49,355 nt of DNA from Phytopseudomonas flavescens (GCF_900100535.1 NZ_FNDG01000032.1:1-49355); one strand, 5' to 3'; numbered from the stretch's first letter, positions 24,402 to 32,744 are shown. The notes: a model not told the origin generated them from the sequence alone. Made by a program: numbers and translations.

Positions 24402-25691
24402 CTACGTCGAGGTGACGACGCGCTCCTGCGCGTCGTCGGGGTTATCGTTGTCCGAACCGTCGTCGGTGTCCGACGGCGGGGCATCGGGCATCAGTTCCAG
24501 CACGGTATGGCTGGTGCGCAGCATCGGCATGAAGTGCGCCTGTTCACCCGCGACCAGGTCGCTGACATGGCGCAGGCGATACAAGGTGTAGGCCGCCAGC
24601 AGCCCCAGGGTGGCGGCGAAATACAGCGGCAGCGCCGCAGCGCCGACGTACTGCATGAGCAGCCCGGCAAGCAGCGGCCCGCATACGGAACCGATGCCGT
24701 TGACCATCAGCAGGCTGCTGGAGCCGGCAAGAATCTCGTCGCTGTGCAACTGGTCGATCAGTTGCGCCACGGCGATGGGGTAGATGGCGAACGACAGCCC
24801 GCCGAACAGGAACATCAGTGCCAGCAGCGGCCGACCGGCCGGCAGCAGGCTCATCAGCAGGGCCACGACCACTGCGGCGCCGACCACCCAGAACAGCACC
24901 CAGCGCCGGTCGTGGCTATCGGAAAAGCGCCCGATCGGCCATTGCAGCAGGGCACCGCCGAGAATGGTCGCGCTCATCATCAGGCCGACCCCGGCCGCGT
25001 CGAAGCCATTGAGGCTGGCATACACCGGCGCCATGCCCCAGAACGCGCCAAGCGCAAGGCCCGAGAGGCCGGCTGCGGCGATCGACAGCGGGGCGATGCC
25101 GGCGATGGCGCGCAGGTTGGTGTGCAGGCCATCCGGCACGCTGGGCTGCGGCTGACGCGTCAGGGTAATGGGCATCAGTGCCGCACTGATCAGCATCGCC
25201 GCCAGGGCGAAGAGCAGGAATTCGCCAGGGTCTGCCAGGTTCAGCAATTGCTGCGCGGCAGCCAGGGCGCCCAGGTTCACCGCCATGTAGATGGCGAACA
25301 TCTGGCCGCGCTTGTCGTTGGGAACCTGGGCGTTGAGCCAGCTTTCGATGACCATGTACAGGCTGACCAATGCCAGGCCGTAGAGCACCCGCAGACCAAG
25401 CCACACCCAGGGGTCGACGATCAGCACATGGAGCAGCGCGGTGATCGCGGCGAGGGCGGCGCAAAAGGAGAACGCACGGATATGCCCAACGCGACGAACC
25501 AGCGGAATCGCCAGCCAGGTGCCGAGAAGAAAACCGACGAAGTACCCGGACATGATCAGGCCGAGCATCCCGGTGGAGTAGCCTTCGGCGACGCCACGCA
25601 GGGTCAGTAGGGTGTTGAGCAGACCATTGCCGAGGAGGAGTAACGCGACCCCACCCAGCAACGAGCTGATAGGGGCAATCAAGGACCACAT
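24402..25691 (-). CDS. MFS transporter, YcaD-like (copy 2)
   Basis: A 429-residue permease with about twelve membrane segments and the YcaD pattern SGYFVGFLLG, RVGHIRAFS and VIESWLNAQ. It is a paralogue of the protein at 14720-16069. The ATG at 25691 (MWSLIAPISS) is preferred, with AGGG about ten bases upstream; the frame is open to a TTG at 25700. The C-terminal tail is Asp/Ser rich (DTDDGSDNDNPDD). It lies upstream of ggpPS in the same direction with a 105-bp gap, so a shared transcript is possible and a role in osmolyte or glycerol-derivative movement can be imagined, but nothing in the sequence proves the substrate. Confidence 0.87.
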   Translation of the reverse strand: MWSLIAPISSLLGGVALLLLGNGLLNTLLTLRGVAEGYSTGMLGLIMSGYFVGFLLGTWLAIPLVRRVGHIRAFSFCAALAAITALLHVLIVDPWVWLGLRVLYGLALVSLYMVIESWLNAQVPNDKRGQMFAIYMAVNLGALAAAQQLLNLADPGEFLLFALAAMLISAALMPITLTRQPQPSVPDGLHTNLRAIAGIAPLSIAAAGLSGLALGAFWGMAPVYASLNGFDAAGVGLMMSATILGGALLQWPIGRFSDSHDRRWVLFWVVGAAVVVALLMSLLPAGRPLLALMFLFGGLSFAIYPIAVAQLIDQLHSDEILAGSSSLLMVNGIGSVCGPLLAGLLMQYVGAAALPLYFAATLGLLAAYTLYRLRHVSDLVAGEQAHFMPMLRTSHTVLELMPDAPPSDTDDGSDNDNPDDAQERVVTST

Positions 25692-25882
25692 GGCGAACAA
25701 CCCTAGGGGACTATGCCGATGATGGCAAGCAGGAAGCGCGCCAGTGGTCTTTATGCTGGATATCTAGGTCATTGATAATTAAGGGTAATTTTTGCCGACG
25801 AACGGTCTTTGCGTTTTTCGGGGGAGTGAAAGGCACCAGTGCAGTGCGCAAAGGAGCGACTTTTTCCCGTTTGCGGGGCAGA

Positions 25883-26239
25883 TCATTTGCGCCCATCGGC
25901 ACCCTTGGCCAACTCGTCGGTGCGCGCCGCCATGATGAAATCGTTGCGATGCAGGCCCTTGATCGAGTGGCTCCACCAGGTCACGGTGACCTTGCCCCAT
26001 TCGGTCAGCAGGGCGGGGTGGTGATTCTCCGTTTCGGCGATTTCGCCGACCGCATTGGTGAAAGCCAGCGCCTGTTTGAAGGTGCGAAAGCCGTAGGCCC
26101 GTTCGAGTTGCATCACGCCGTCGCGAACTTCGATATTCCAGTCAGGGATCTCCTTGATCAGCTGCGCCAGTTCGGCCTCGCTGACTTTGGGCGCATCGGC
26201 GCTGCAGGCTTCGCAGGTGGCTGTCGACAGTACGGTCAT
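25883..26239 (-). CDS. phhB: Pterin-4a-carbinolamine dehydratase
   Basis: PhhB (118 aa) dehydrates the 4a-hydroxy-tetrahydropterin released by phenylalanine hydroxylase, so the cofactor can be recycled. The family core is visible: ELAQLIKEIPDWNI, then FKQALAFTNAVGEIAE, then the motif ENHHPALLTEWGKVTVTWW with the catalytic His residues, and HSIKGLHRNDFIMA. A short Cys-containing N-terminal extension (TCEACSADAP) is as in pseudomonads. It starts 34 bp after the phhA stop with GAGG before the ATG, so the two genes form an operon. In P. aeruginosa PhhB is also needed for normal PhhA expression. Confidence 0.95.
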   Translation of the reverse strand: MTVLSTATCEACSADAPKVSEAELAQLIKEIPDWNIEVRDGVMQLERAYGFRTFKQALAFTNAVGEIAETENHHPALLTEWGKVTVTWWSHSIKGLHRNDFIMAARTDELAKGADGRK

Positions 26240-26273
26240 GAGGTTTCCTCGTGGGAGTGATCGATCCGGCAGA

Positions 26274-27059
26274 TTAGGCCGCCTTGGGTGGGAATTTCGG
26301 TGCGTGCAGGCCGAGCGTCATGGCTTGTCGCGCCAGGCTCATGATGTCCTGTTGCGCCAGGGCGAACAGCCGTTGCAGATCCGGCAGCACGAAATACAGC
26401 GGCTGCAGGATGTCGATACGGTAGGGCGTACGCATGGCTTCGAGCGGATCGAACGGCAGGTGTTCGGGCTGCGTCGACAGACAATACACCGCTTCGCGGG
26501 GCGAGGAGAGAATGCCGCCGCCGTAGATACGCCGGCCGGCCGGCGTATCCACCAGCCCGAATTCGATGGTCATCCAGTACAGGCGGGCGAGGAACACCCG
26601 CTCCTGGGGCGTGGCGGCCAGCCCCAGGCGACCGTAGGTGTGGGTGAATTCGGCGAACCAGGGGTTGCTCAGCAAGGGGCAGTGGCCGAACAGCTCGTGG
26701 AAGATGTCCGGCTCCTGCAGGTAGTCCAGTTCCGCTTCGCTGCGGATAAAGGTGGCTACCGGAAACTGCCGGTTGGCGAGCAGTTCGAAGAAGCGTTGAA
26801 AGGGAATCAACGCCGGTACCTGCGCGACTTGCCAGCCGGTGGCGGCGCACAGCACACGGTTGATGTCAGGCAACTGGGGAATCCGCTCACGGGGCAGGGC
26901 GAGGCTGTCCAGGCCATCGAGATAGGCTTGGCAGGCCCGTGACTCGATGACCGCGAGCTGGCGCTCGATCAGGATCTGCCAGGTGCGATGCTCGACCTCG
27001 TCGTAGTGGATGAAGCCGTTGGCATCGGGCTGCCTGGCGAGGTACTGGCTGGCTTTCAT
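26274..27059 (-). CDS. phhA: Phenylalanine 4-monooxygenase
   Basis: PhhA (261 aa) hydroxylates L-phenylalanine to L-tyrosine with tetrahydropterin and O2, the first step of phenylalanine catabolism. It is the single-domain bacterial form, without the ACT regulatory domain of animal enzymes. The iron ligands of the 2-His-1-Glu triad are His121 and His126 in PDIFHELFGH and Glu166 in YWMTIEFGL. The pterin-binding region (RVLCAATGWQVAQVP) is also present. CAGGGAGA precedes the ATG. The divergent phhR lies 280 bp away, with a TyrR/PhhR-like box between them. Confidence 0.97.
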   Translation of the reverse strand: MKASQYLARQPDANGFIHYDEVEHRTWQILIERQLAVIESRACQAYLDGLDSLALPRERIPQLPDINRVLCAATGWQVAQVPALIPFQRFFELLANRQFPVATFIRSEAELDYLQEPDIFHELFGHCPLLSNPWFAEFTHTYGRLGLAATPQERVFLARLYWMTIEFGLVDTPAGRRIYGGGILSSPREAVYCLSTQPEHLPFDPLEAMRTPYRIDILQPLYFVLPDLQRLFALAQQDIMSLARQAMTLGLHAPKFPPKAA

Positions 27060-27238
27060 CGAGCGATCTCCCTGTCTGTCACGGCGTGGTTCACGGGCTA
27101 TCGACTGCTGGGTGACGCGACGCGTCCAGCCCCTGCAGCGACCCGTCCTGCGGCCACCCCATGGTCTGCAGCATGGCGCAGGCTGAGGATCCTGGTAGGC
27201 GCGCGAGCGATCCGTTCGAGCGCCATGGACGGGGTTTT

Positions 27239-27256
27239 CGTAAAGAAACCATTACG
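27239..27256. promoter_or_regulatory. TyrR/PhhR-like operator between phhA and phhR
   Basis: CGTAAAGAAACCATTACG is an 18-bp imperfect palindrome with CGTAA/TTACG arms and fits the TyrR box TGTAAA-N6-TTTACA with three mismatches. It lies 183 bp upstream of phhA and 84 bp upstream of phhR, in the only shared upstream region. PhhR binds such boxes to activate phhAB with phenylalanine or tyrosine. Confidence 0.65.
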
Positions 27257-27339
27257 TCACGCGCAATGCATTGCCGTGGGCTCGGCCGGATCCACTAGAC
27301 TGGCAAGAAACCTTGACGAAAATAACAAGAGCGGCCGTC

Positions 27340-28893
27340 ATGCGTATCAAGATCCATTGCCAGAACCGTGTCGGTATCCTGCGCGACATCCTCGAGTTGC
27401 TGGTCGACTATGGCATCAACGTCGCACGGGGCGAGGTCGGCGGCGAGCAGGGCAACGCCATCTACCTGCATTGCCCCAACCTGATCAATCTGCAGTTCCA
27501 GGCCCTGGGTCCCAAGTTCGAAGCCATTGCCGGCGTGTTCGGCGTCAAGCGCGTGGGCCTGATGCCCAGCGAGCGTCGCCACCTGGAACTCAACGCCTTG
27601 CTCGGCGCGCTGGAGTTTCCGGTGCTGTCCATCGACATGGGCGGCAGCATCGTCGCCGCCAACCGGGCCGCCGCGGCCCTGCTCGGCGTACGGGTCGACG
27701 AGGTGCCGGGCATCGCGCTGTCGCGCTACGTCGAGGATTTCGACCTGCCAGAGCTGGTACGCGCCAACCGCTCGCGTATCAATGGCCTGCGAGTGAAGGT
27801 ATGTGGCGACGTGTTTCTCGCCGATATCGCACCGCTGCACAGCGCCCACGACGACAGTGAGGCCATGGCCGGTGCGGTGCTGAGCCTGCAGCGTGCCGAC
27901 CGCGTCGGCGAGCGCATCTACCAGGTGCGCAAGCAGGAGCTGCGTGGTTTCGACAGCATCTTCCAGAGTTCCAGAGGGCTGGCCGCCGTGGTGGGCGAGG
28001 CGCGGCGCATGGCGCCGCTGGACGCACCGCTGTTGATCGAAGGCGAGACCGGTACCGGCAAGGAGCTGCTGGCCCGCGCCTGCCACCTGGCCAGCCCGCG
28101 GGGCCAGTCGCCGTTCATGGCGCTCAACTGCGCCGGTCTGCCGGAGTCGATGGCCGAGACTGAACTGTTCGGCTATGGCCCTGGGGCTTTCGAAGGCGCC
28201 CGCGCCGAGGGCAAGCTGGGCCTGCTGGAGCTGACAGCGGGCGGTACGCTGTTTCTCGATGGCGTCGGCGAAATGAGCCCGCGCCTGCAGGCCAAGCTGC
28301 TGCGCTTTCTGCAGGATGGCTGCTTTCGGCGGGTCGGCAGTGACGAGGAGGTGTACCTGGACGTGCGGGTGACCTGCGCCACCCAGGTCGATTTGTCCGA
28401 GCTGTGCGCCCGTGGCGAGTTTCGCCAAGACCTCTATCACCGCCTCAACGTGCTGAGCCTGCATATCCCGCCGCTGCGCGACTGCCTCGATGGTCTGCAA
28501 CCACTGGCCGAGCATTTTCTCGACCGCGCCAGCCGGCAGATCGGCTGCCCGCTGCCTGGCCTGGCACCTGCCGCGCTGGACAAATTGGGCCGTTACCACT
28601 GGCCGGGCAACGTGCGGCAGCTGGAGAACGTGCTGTTCCAGGCGGTATCGCTGTGCGAGGGCGCAGTGGTCAAGCCCGAGCATATCCGCCTGCCGGGCTA
28701 CGGAGCCGCGCAGCCGCTGGGCGACTTCTCGCTGGAGGGCGGGCTGGACGCCATCGTCGGGCGTTTCGAGAAGGCCGTGCTGGAGCGCCTGCACGCCGAG
28801 TTCCCGAGCAGCCGATTGCTGGGCAAGCGCCTGGGGGTGTCCCATACCACCATCGCCAACAAGTTGCGCGAACATGGCCTAGGCAAGGAGTGA
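27340..28893 (+). CDS. phhR: Aromatic amino acid regulator, TyrR/PhhR family
   Basis: PhhR (517 aa) activates phenylalanine and tyrosine catabolic genes. Domains in order are an N-terminal ACT domain (MRIKIHCQNRVGILRDIL), a PAS domain (from about 80, VLSIDMGGSIVAANRAA), an AAA+ domain with Walker A GETGTGKE near residue 240, and a C-terminal TyrR-type helix-turn-helix (KRLGVSHTTIANKLREHGL). The sigma-54 contact loop reads GAFEGA instead of GAFTGA near residue 283, the change known for TyrR/PhhR proteins that act with sigma-70 rather than sigma-54. The ATG at 27340 is chosen because it opens the ACT domain; the frame extends upstream to 27271 without support. It is divergent from phhAB. Confidence 0.95.
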   Translation: MRIKIHCQNRVGILRDILELLVDYGINVARGEVGGEQGNAIYLHCPNLINLQFQALGPKFEAIAGVFGVKRVGLMPSERRHLELNALLGALEFPVLSIDMGGSIVAANRAAAALLGVRVDEVPGIALSRYVEDFDLPELVRANRSRINGLRVKVCGDVFLADIAPLHSAHDDSEAMAGAVLSLQRADRVGERIYQVRKQELRGFDSIFQSSRGLAAVVGEARRMAPLDAPLLIEGETGTGKELLARACHLASPRGQSPFMALNCAGLPESMAETELFGYGPGAFEGARAEGKLGLLELTAGGTLFLDGVGEMSPRLQAKLLRFLQDGCFRRVGSDEEVYLDVRVTCATQVDLSELCARGEFRQDLYHRLNVLSLHIPPLRDCLDGLQPLAEHFLDRASRQIGCPLPGLAPAALDKLGRYHWPGNVRQLENVLFQAVSLCEGAVVKPEHIRLPGYGAAQPLGDFSLEGGLDAIVGRFEKAVLERLHAEFPSSRLLGKRLGVSHTTIANKLREHGLGKE

Positions 28894-28904
28894 GAGCGAT
28901 GAAA

Positions 28905-28928
28905 ACGAGCCCGGTGCTCCGGGCTCGT
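28905..28928. terminator. Terminator between phhR and the lipoprotein operon
   Basis: ACGAGCCCGG pairs perfectly with CCGGGCTCGT across a TGCT loop. Read leftward, the stem is followed by TTTTC, so it is a Rho-independent terminator for the csgG-like operon. It also lies 12 bp after phhR and may stop readthrough from that side. Confidence 0.85.
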
Positions 28929-28938
28929 CTGGCGGGCG

Positions 28939-29601
28939 TCAGCGAGCGCTGACGGGCCGCGCGCGGGGGCCGGGCAGAATGCCGTTGACCGGGTTGCTGC
29001 TCAGCAGGCGGGCGCTGGTGAGGCCGGCGATCTCATGGCCGCGATCGTTCAGGCTGTTCATCACCTGATTGACCAGCGCAGTGATCAGGATGCCGGCGAG
29101 GCCACCGCCACTGTTCTGCTGTTGCTCTGCAGAGCTGGCCCGAGCAATGCCTTTCCACAGCTCCTTGCCGGTGCGCAGGTCGATCAGCGTGGCGCTGGCG
29201 GCTACCGCCACCTCGCTGCTGATCACCTTGTAACTGCTGCCGTACTCGGTCACGTCGATATACAGCACGGTGTCGGCGCCGAAGATTTCGTACAGCTTCT
29301 GCGGCGGGACTTCGCGGATTTCCTCGGCGTTGAGCAGGCCGTTCTGCTTGAAGGTCTCGTTGACCACCGCAACCGGAAGCACGTAGTAGCCGGCTTCGCT
29401 CAGGGGCGCGGTGATCAGCGAGTACATGCTGAAGGTGGCCTTGATGTCCGGCGACTTGTTGACCGGTGGCAGCACCAGAATGGAGGCCGGGCTGCTTTCC
29501 TTGAAGGCGCTGTAGTCATAGGGCTGCTGGGTGACGCAACCCGCCAGCAGCGCGAGGACGATCAGCGACGCGAGTGTTCTGATTGAGTTCAGTAGAGGCA
29601 T
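28939..29601 (-). CDS. DUF799 lipoprotein (GNA1162-like)
   Basis: A 220-residue lipoprotein of the DUF799/GNA1162 family. The signal peptide MPLLNSIRTLASLIVLALLA leads into the lipobox LLAGC with Cys22. The mature part starts with a family-typical SPASILVLPPVNKSPDI and contains FGADTVLYIDVTEYG and an LRTGKELWKG strand. This resembles the TolB-N/CsgG-like nucleotide-free alpha/beta fold seen in many periplasmic lipoproteins. It is the last gene of a three-lipoprotein operon, 5 bp after the DUF4810 gene. The start at 29601 is fixed by the signal peptide; the longer frame to 30015 is a shadow of the neighbour. Function is unknown; an envelope assembly or secretion role is inferred from the CsgG partner. 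Confidence 0.88.
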   Translation of the reverse strand: MPLLNSIRTLASLIVLALLAGCVTQQPYDYSAFKESSPASILVLPPVNKSPDIKATFSMYSLITAPLSEAGYYVLPVAVVNETFKQNGLLNAEEIREVPPQKLYEIFGADTVLYIDVTEYGSSYKVISSEVAVAASATLIDLRTGKELWKGIARASSAEQQQNSGGGLAGILITALVNQVMNSLNDRGHEIAGLTSARLLSSNPVNGILPGPRARPVSAR

Positions 29602-29606
29602 GTCGG

Positions 29607-29963
29607 TCACTTCGCCATATTGCGCATCAGGAAGTCCATGTATTGCGCGGACTCGGGGAACAGGGCCTTCTCGGTTTCGAATTGCTGGCGCACCTGATCG
29701 GGTTTGCCGATCTCCGCGTAGAGCATGCCGAGGTGGGCATGGAAGCCTGGGGGCAGGGTACGGTCCGCGGCCCGGGCTTTCTGCACGCTTTCTTCGAGGG
29801 CGGCAATCTGCTCCTCGGTGCCGGTGGTGTTCTCGAAGCGTTGGTAGACCTGTTGCTGATAGCCGTCCCAGTAGTACAGCGACTTGGGTTGCTGGGCGCA
29901 GCCGCCCAGCGTGGCGGCGGCCAGCAGGGCGGTGAGCAGAAGGGGAGTACGGGCGAGTGTCAT
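29607..29963 (-). CDS. DUF4810 lipoprotein
   Basis: A 118-residue lipoprotein with signal peptide MTLARTPLLLTALLAAATLG and lipobox LGGC (Cys22). The mature part begins QQPKSLYYWDGYQQQVYQ, then ENTTGTEEQIAALEESVQKA and GFHAHLGMLYAEIGKPDQVR, which looks like one or two TPR-type helix pairs. It is the middle gene of the operon, 14 bp after the CsgG-like gene and 5 bp before the DUF799 gene. GAGGACTC precedes the ATG at 29963. The conserved arrangement suggests it bridges the CsgG-like pore protein and the DUF799 protein at the outer membrane, but this is inference. Confidence 0.88.
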   Translation of the reverse strand: MTLARTPLLLTALLAAATLGGCAQQPKSLYYWDGYQQQVYQRFENTTGTEEQIAALEESVQKARAADRTLPPGFHAHLGMLYAEIGKPDQVRQQFETEKALFPESAQYMDFLMRNMAK

Positions 29964-29977
29964 GGTCGAGTCCTCGC

Positions 29978-30646
29978 TCATTTGACCGGGCGCCAGGCAC
30001 CGCTGTCGACGCCACTGACCAGGTTGTTCACGGCCTCGCGAATGGCCAGGTCGAGCACCTTGCCATTGAGCGTCGAGTCGTAACTGGCAGTGCCGCCGAA
30101 GCCGATCACTTCACGGTTCGACAGGCTGTACTCACCGGCGCCCTGGGTGGAATAGACCACTTCGGACGTGGCGACGTCGACGATGTTGAGGTTCACCTTG
30201 GCGTAGGCGATCTGTTGCTTGCCGCGACCGAGAATGCCGAACAGCTGGTGGTCGCCGACTTCCTTGCGGCCGAACTCGGTGACATCGCCGGTGACCACGA
30301 AGCTGGCGCCTTTCACCTGTTGAGCCTGCCTGGAGAAACCCGACTCCTGCTGCAGTTCGGCCAGGTTGTCGCGGTCGAGCACATTGAAGCGGTTGGACTG
30401 CTGCAGGTGGGTGATCAGGATGGTCTTGGCCTGCCCGCCAAGGCGGTCGACGCTGTCGCTGAAAATGCCGCGCAGGTAGCTGGAGCGGTTATCGAACTTG
30501 CCGACGGCGATCGGGTTGCGTGGGCCGCTGTAATGGCTCGACGCGCTGGTGACCTTGGTGACTTCCAGGGTGCGCGAGCTTTCGGTGGCGCAACCGGCGA
30601 GCAGCACGAGCATGCCGGTCAGGCCGGCGGTGAGGAGCTTGTTCAT
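29978..30646 (-). CDS. CsgG/HfaB-family outer-membrane lipoprotein
   Basis: A 222-residue protein with lipoprotein signal MNKLLTAGLTGMLVLLAGC (Cys19). It carries the CsgG core: IAVGKFDNRSSYLRGIFSD, then QAKTILITHLQQSNRFNVLD, then ASFVVTGDVTEFG, and VNLNIVDVATSEVVYSTQGA. CsgG forms an oligomeric curli-secretion pore in the outer membrane; relatives (HfaB) do holdfast attachment. Curli genes (csgA, B, E, F) are not here. The partners are DUF4810 and DUF799 lipoproteins, so this is the variant CsgG operon, whose cargo is unknown. The start at 30646 is fixed by the signal peptide. Upstream (30647-30869) I see no clear operator. Confidence 0.88.
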   Translation of the reverse strand: MNKLLTAGLTGMLVLLAGCATESSRTLEVTKVTSASSHYSGPRNPIAVGKFDNRSSYLRGIFSDSVDRLGGQAKTILITHLQQSNRFNVLDRDNLAELQQESGFSRQAQQVKGASFVVTGDVTEFGRKEVGDHQLFGILGRGKQQIAYAKVNLNIVDVATSEVVYSTQGAGEYSLSNREVIGFGGTASYDSTLNGKVLDLAIREAVNNLVSGVDSGAWRPVK

Positions 30647-30869
30647 AGGCGTCTCTTGAGAAAGTGGGCAGGCGAAGCCTGTTACGGGCAGGAAGCTGCC
30701 GGACACATTCACAAGGCGCTAATGCATGGGGGTAGCTGTCGCGCTGGGTGTTGCGCGAGGGAGACTGCCGAAGTCTGTCCATGACGTTAAATCCGAGGTG
30801 CGGGCGTACGTGCTTCCTGCGCCGGCGATTTTGATGAGCCTCGGCACGCATTGCCAGTGCCGCTGGCGG

Positions 30870-31778
30870 TCACGGTGGGGATTCGCTCGCCGTACCTTCC
30901 GGCAACAGTGTGGCGATCAACGCCCGCACGCTGCCCGGCAGGGCTTCGAGGTCGCGTACCAGCATGCTGCGTTCGCGGATGGCCCAGGCTTCGTGCAGTT
31001 CGATGGTGTGCAGCTTCATGGTACGACGATGCCGGCTGGCCGCCGATTCGGGAATGATGCCGATGCCGACGTTGGCTTCCACCATGCGGCAGATGGCTTC
31101 GAAGCTGGACATCTGGATGCGCAGCGACAGGGTGCCGCCCAGGGTTTCCACGTGTTCACGCAAGAAGGTCAGCAGCGTGCTGCCGTCGTGCAGGCCGATA
31201 TGCTGGTACTGCAGGGTGTCGCGCAGGCTGACCTGATCACGGCCGGCCAGGGGGTGGTTGTCCGGCACCACCAGCACCAGGCGGTCGGTGCTGAAATGCA
31301 GCACCTGCAGGCCAGCGGCCTCCACCGGCCCGGCGATGATGCCCAGGTCGGCGCCGCCGTCGAGCACGCCGCGGACGATGTCCCGGCTCAGGCGCTCCTG
31401 CAGGTCCACCGTCACGCCGGGGCGCTCGGCGAGGAAGCCGGCGAGGATTTCCGGGAGGAACTCGGTCACCGCCGTGGTATTGGCGAAGATGCGGATATGC
31501 CCGGCCGAATCGCTGCCGTATTCGGTGAACTCGCTTTTCAGGTAATCGACCTGGCGCATGATCAACCGCGCGTGCTGCAGCAGGCGTTGACCGGAGGGTG
31601 TCAGCTCCACGCCACGGCTGTCGCGGTACAGCAGGCGAGTGTCGAGCTGGCCTTCCAGCGCCTTGATGCGGGCGCTGGCCGCGGCGGGCGACAGCGAGGC
31701 ACGCCGTGCGCCCTGGGTCAGGCTGGGCGATTCGGCGATATGGATGAAGAGGCGCAGATCCGGCAGGTCGAAATGCAT
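30870..31778 (-). CDS. LysR-type regulator of the itaconate-type cluster
   Basis: A 302-residue LysR-family regulator. The N-terminal winged helix reads LRLFIHIAESPSLTQGARRA, then SPAAASARIKALEGQL, and the effector domain follows from about residue 90 (GHIRIFANTTAVTEFLPEIL). It is divergent from the hydratase gene at 31907, with a 128-bp shared control region that contains a clear inverted repeat. Position and orientation equal those of P. aeruginosa PA0877 (RipR/itaconate regulator), from memory. It is a paralogue of the LysR at 46212. The ATG at 31778 (MHFDLPDLRLF) is chosen because the frame upstream to 31871 is compositionally unlike coding sequence. Confidence 0.92.
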   Translation of the reverse strand: MHFDLPDLRLFIHIAESPSLTQGARRASLSPAAASARIKALEGQLDTRLLYRDSRGVELTPSGQRLLQHARLIMRQVDYLKSEFTEYGSDSAGHIRIFANTTAVTEFLPEILAGFLAERPGVTVDLQERLSRDIVRGVLDGGADLGIIAGPVEAAGLQVLHFSTDRLVLVVPDNHPLAGRDQVSLRDTLQYQHIGLHDGSTLLTFLREHVETLGGTLSLRIQMSSFEAICRMVEANVGIGIIPESAASRHRRTMKLHTIELHEAWAIRERSMLVRDLEALPGSVRALIATLLPEGTASESPP

Positions 31779-31804
31779 GGCAGTCGCGTTCAATGGATGG
31801 GAGC

Positions 31805-31827
31805 AGCGTTCAGCATATCCGAACGCT
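31805..31827. promoter_or_regulatory. LysR operator candidate in the LysR-hydratase gap
   Basis: AGCGTTC at 31805-31811 and GAACGCT at 31821-31827 form a perfect inverted repeat around AGCATATCC. It includes T-N11-A (T31810, A31822), the LysR recognition pattern. It lies 27 bp from the LysR start and 79 bp before the hydratase start, so it suits both autoregulation and activation. Confidence 0.7.
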
Positions 31828-31906
31828 GGATTAAATAAATGAGGATTCTCGGAACGGATCGCGGGCTGCATGCTGGCGGCACATGAAAAGACCGCTGGAA
31901 TCCACC

Positions 31907-32734
31907 ATGAGCGACGCTGCTTTTTCCGCCTGGATCGGCCGCACCGAAGAAGCCCACGATCAACTGAGCCGCAACCTGGTCATGCGTATCGCCGCGACCC
32001 TGGGCGAAGACACGCCCGCTCATGGCGAGGCGCTGCCGCCGCTGTGGCACTGGGCATTCTTCCAGGAGCCGGTTACCGAAAGCTCCCTGGGTGGCGACGG
32101 GCACCCGGCGCGCGGTGGCTTCCTGCCCCCGGCCGACAACCGCAACCGCATGTGGGCCGGCGGTCGCGTCGAGTTCATCGCACCACTGCGGGTCGGTGGC
32201 GAGGCTACCCGCGTGTCGACCATCACGCACATCGAGGAGAAGCACGGTCGCACCGGTGCGCTGCTGTTCGTCACCGTGCAGCACGACTACCGGCAGGACG
32301 GCGAGCTGGCGATCCGCGAGGAGCAGGACATCGTCTACCGCGAGCCCAGCCCGCCCAAGAGCGGTGCCGGCGAGGCGCTGCCGGCCGGTGACTGGCGCGA
32401 GGGCGTGGTTCCCAGCCCGACACTGCTGTTTCGCTACAGCGCGGTGACCTTCAACGGCCATCGCATTCATTACGACTGGCCCTATGTCACTGACAGCGAA
32501 GGCTATGCCGGGTTGGTGGTGCACGGCCCGTTGATCGCCACCCTGAACCTGCGCGCGTTCTGCCGCGCCAACCCGCAGACCCGCCTGCGTCGTTTCGCCT
32601 ATCGCGGCCTGCGTCCGCTGATCGCGCCAGAGCCCTTCGAGGTGGCGGGGCGCATCAGCGCGCCGGGCAAGGCGCAGCTGTGGGCCGGCAACGAAGCCGG
32701 CATGGCCCAGCAGGCCGACGTGGAATTCGACTGA
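31907..32734 (+). CDS. ich: Itaconyl-CoA hydratase-like (MaoC/FAS1-type dehydratase)
   Basis: A 275-residue double hot-dog protein of the mesaconyl-C4-CoA hydratase type. The N-terminal hot dog holds DNRNRMWAGGRVEFIAPL. The C-terminal one holds FNGHRIHYDWPYVTDSEGY followed by GLVVHGPL, a signature of this family. In P. aeruginosa the enzyme at the same place (PA0878) hydrates itaconyl-CoA to citramalyl-CoA, the middle step of itaconate breakdown; I transfer this from memory of that locus. The ATG at 31907 (MSDAAFSAWIG) fits the family start better than the ATG at 31883. It is the first gene of a rightward series ending with dctP at 37767. Confidence 0.83.
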   Translation: MSDAAFSAWIGRTEEAHDQLSRNLVMRIAATLGEDTPAHGEALPPLWHWAFFQEPVTESSLGGDGHPARGGFLPPADNRNRMWAGGRVEFIAPLRVGGEATRVSTITHIEEKHGRTGALLFVTVQHDYRQDGELAIREEQDIVYREPSPPKSGAGEALPAGDWREGVVPSPTLLFRYSAVTFNGHRIHYDWPYVTDSEGYAGLVVHGPLIATLNLRAFCRANPQTRLRRFAYRGLRPLIAPEPFEVAGRISAPGKAQLWAGNEAGMAQQADVEFD

Positions 32735-32744
32735 ACGCTGAACC

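Noticed and set aside
27060..27238. A sigma-54 promoter for phhA
   Set aside because: GGCAATGCATTGC near 27270 and other words do not give the GG-N10-GC spacing, so I do not call it.
27295..28875. A 526-codon frame opposite phhR
   Set aside because: Shadow of phhR; PhhR has all its domains in the plus frame.
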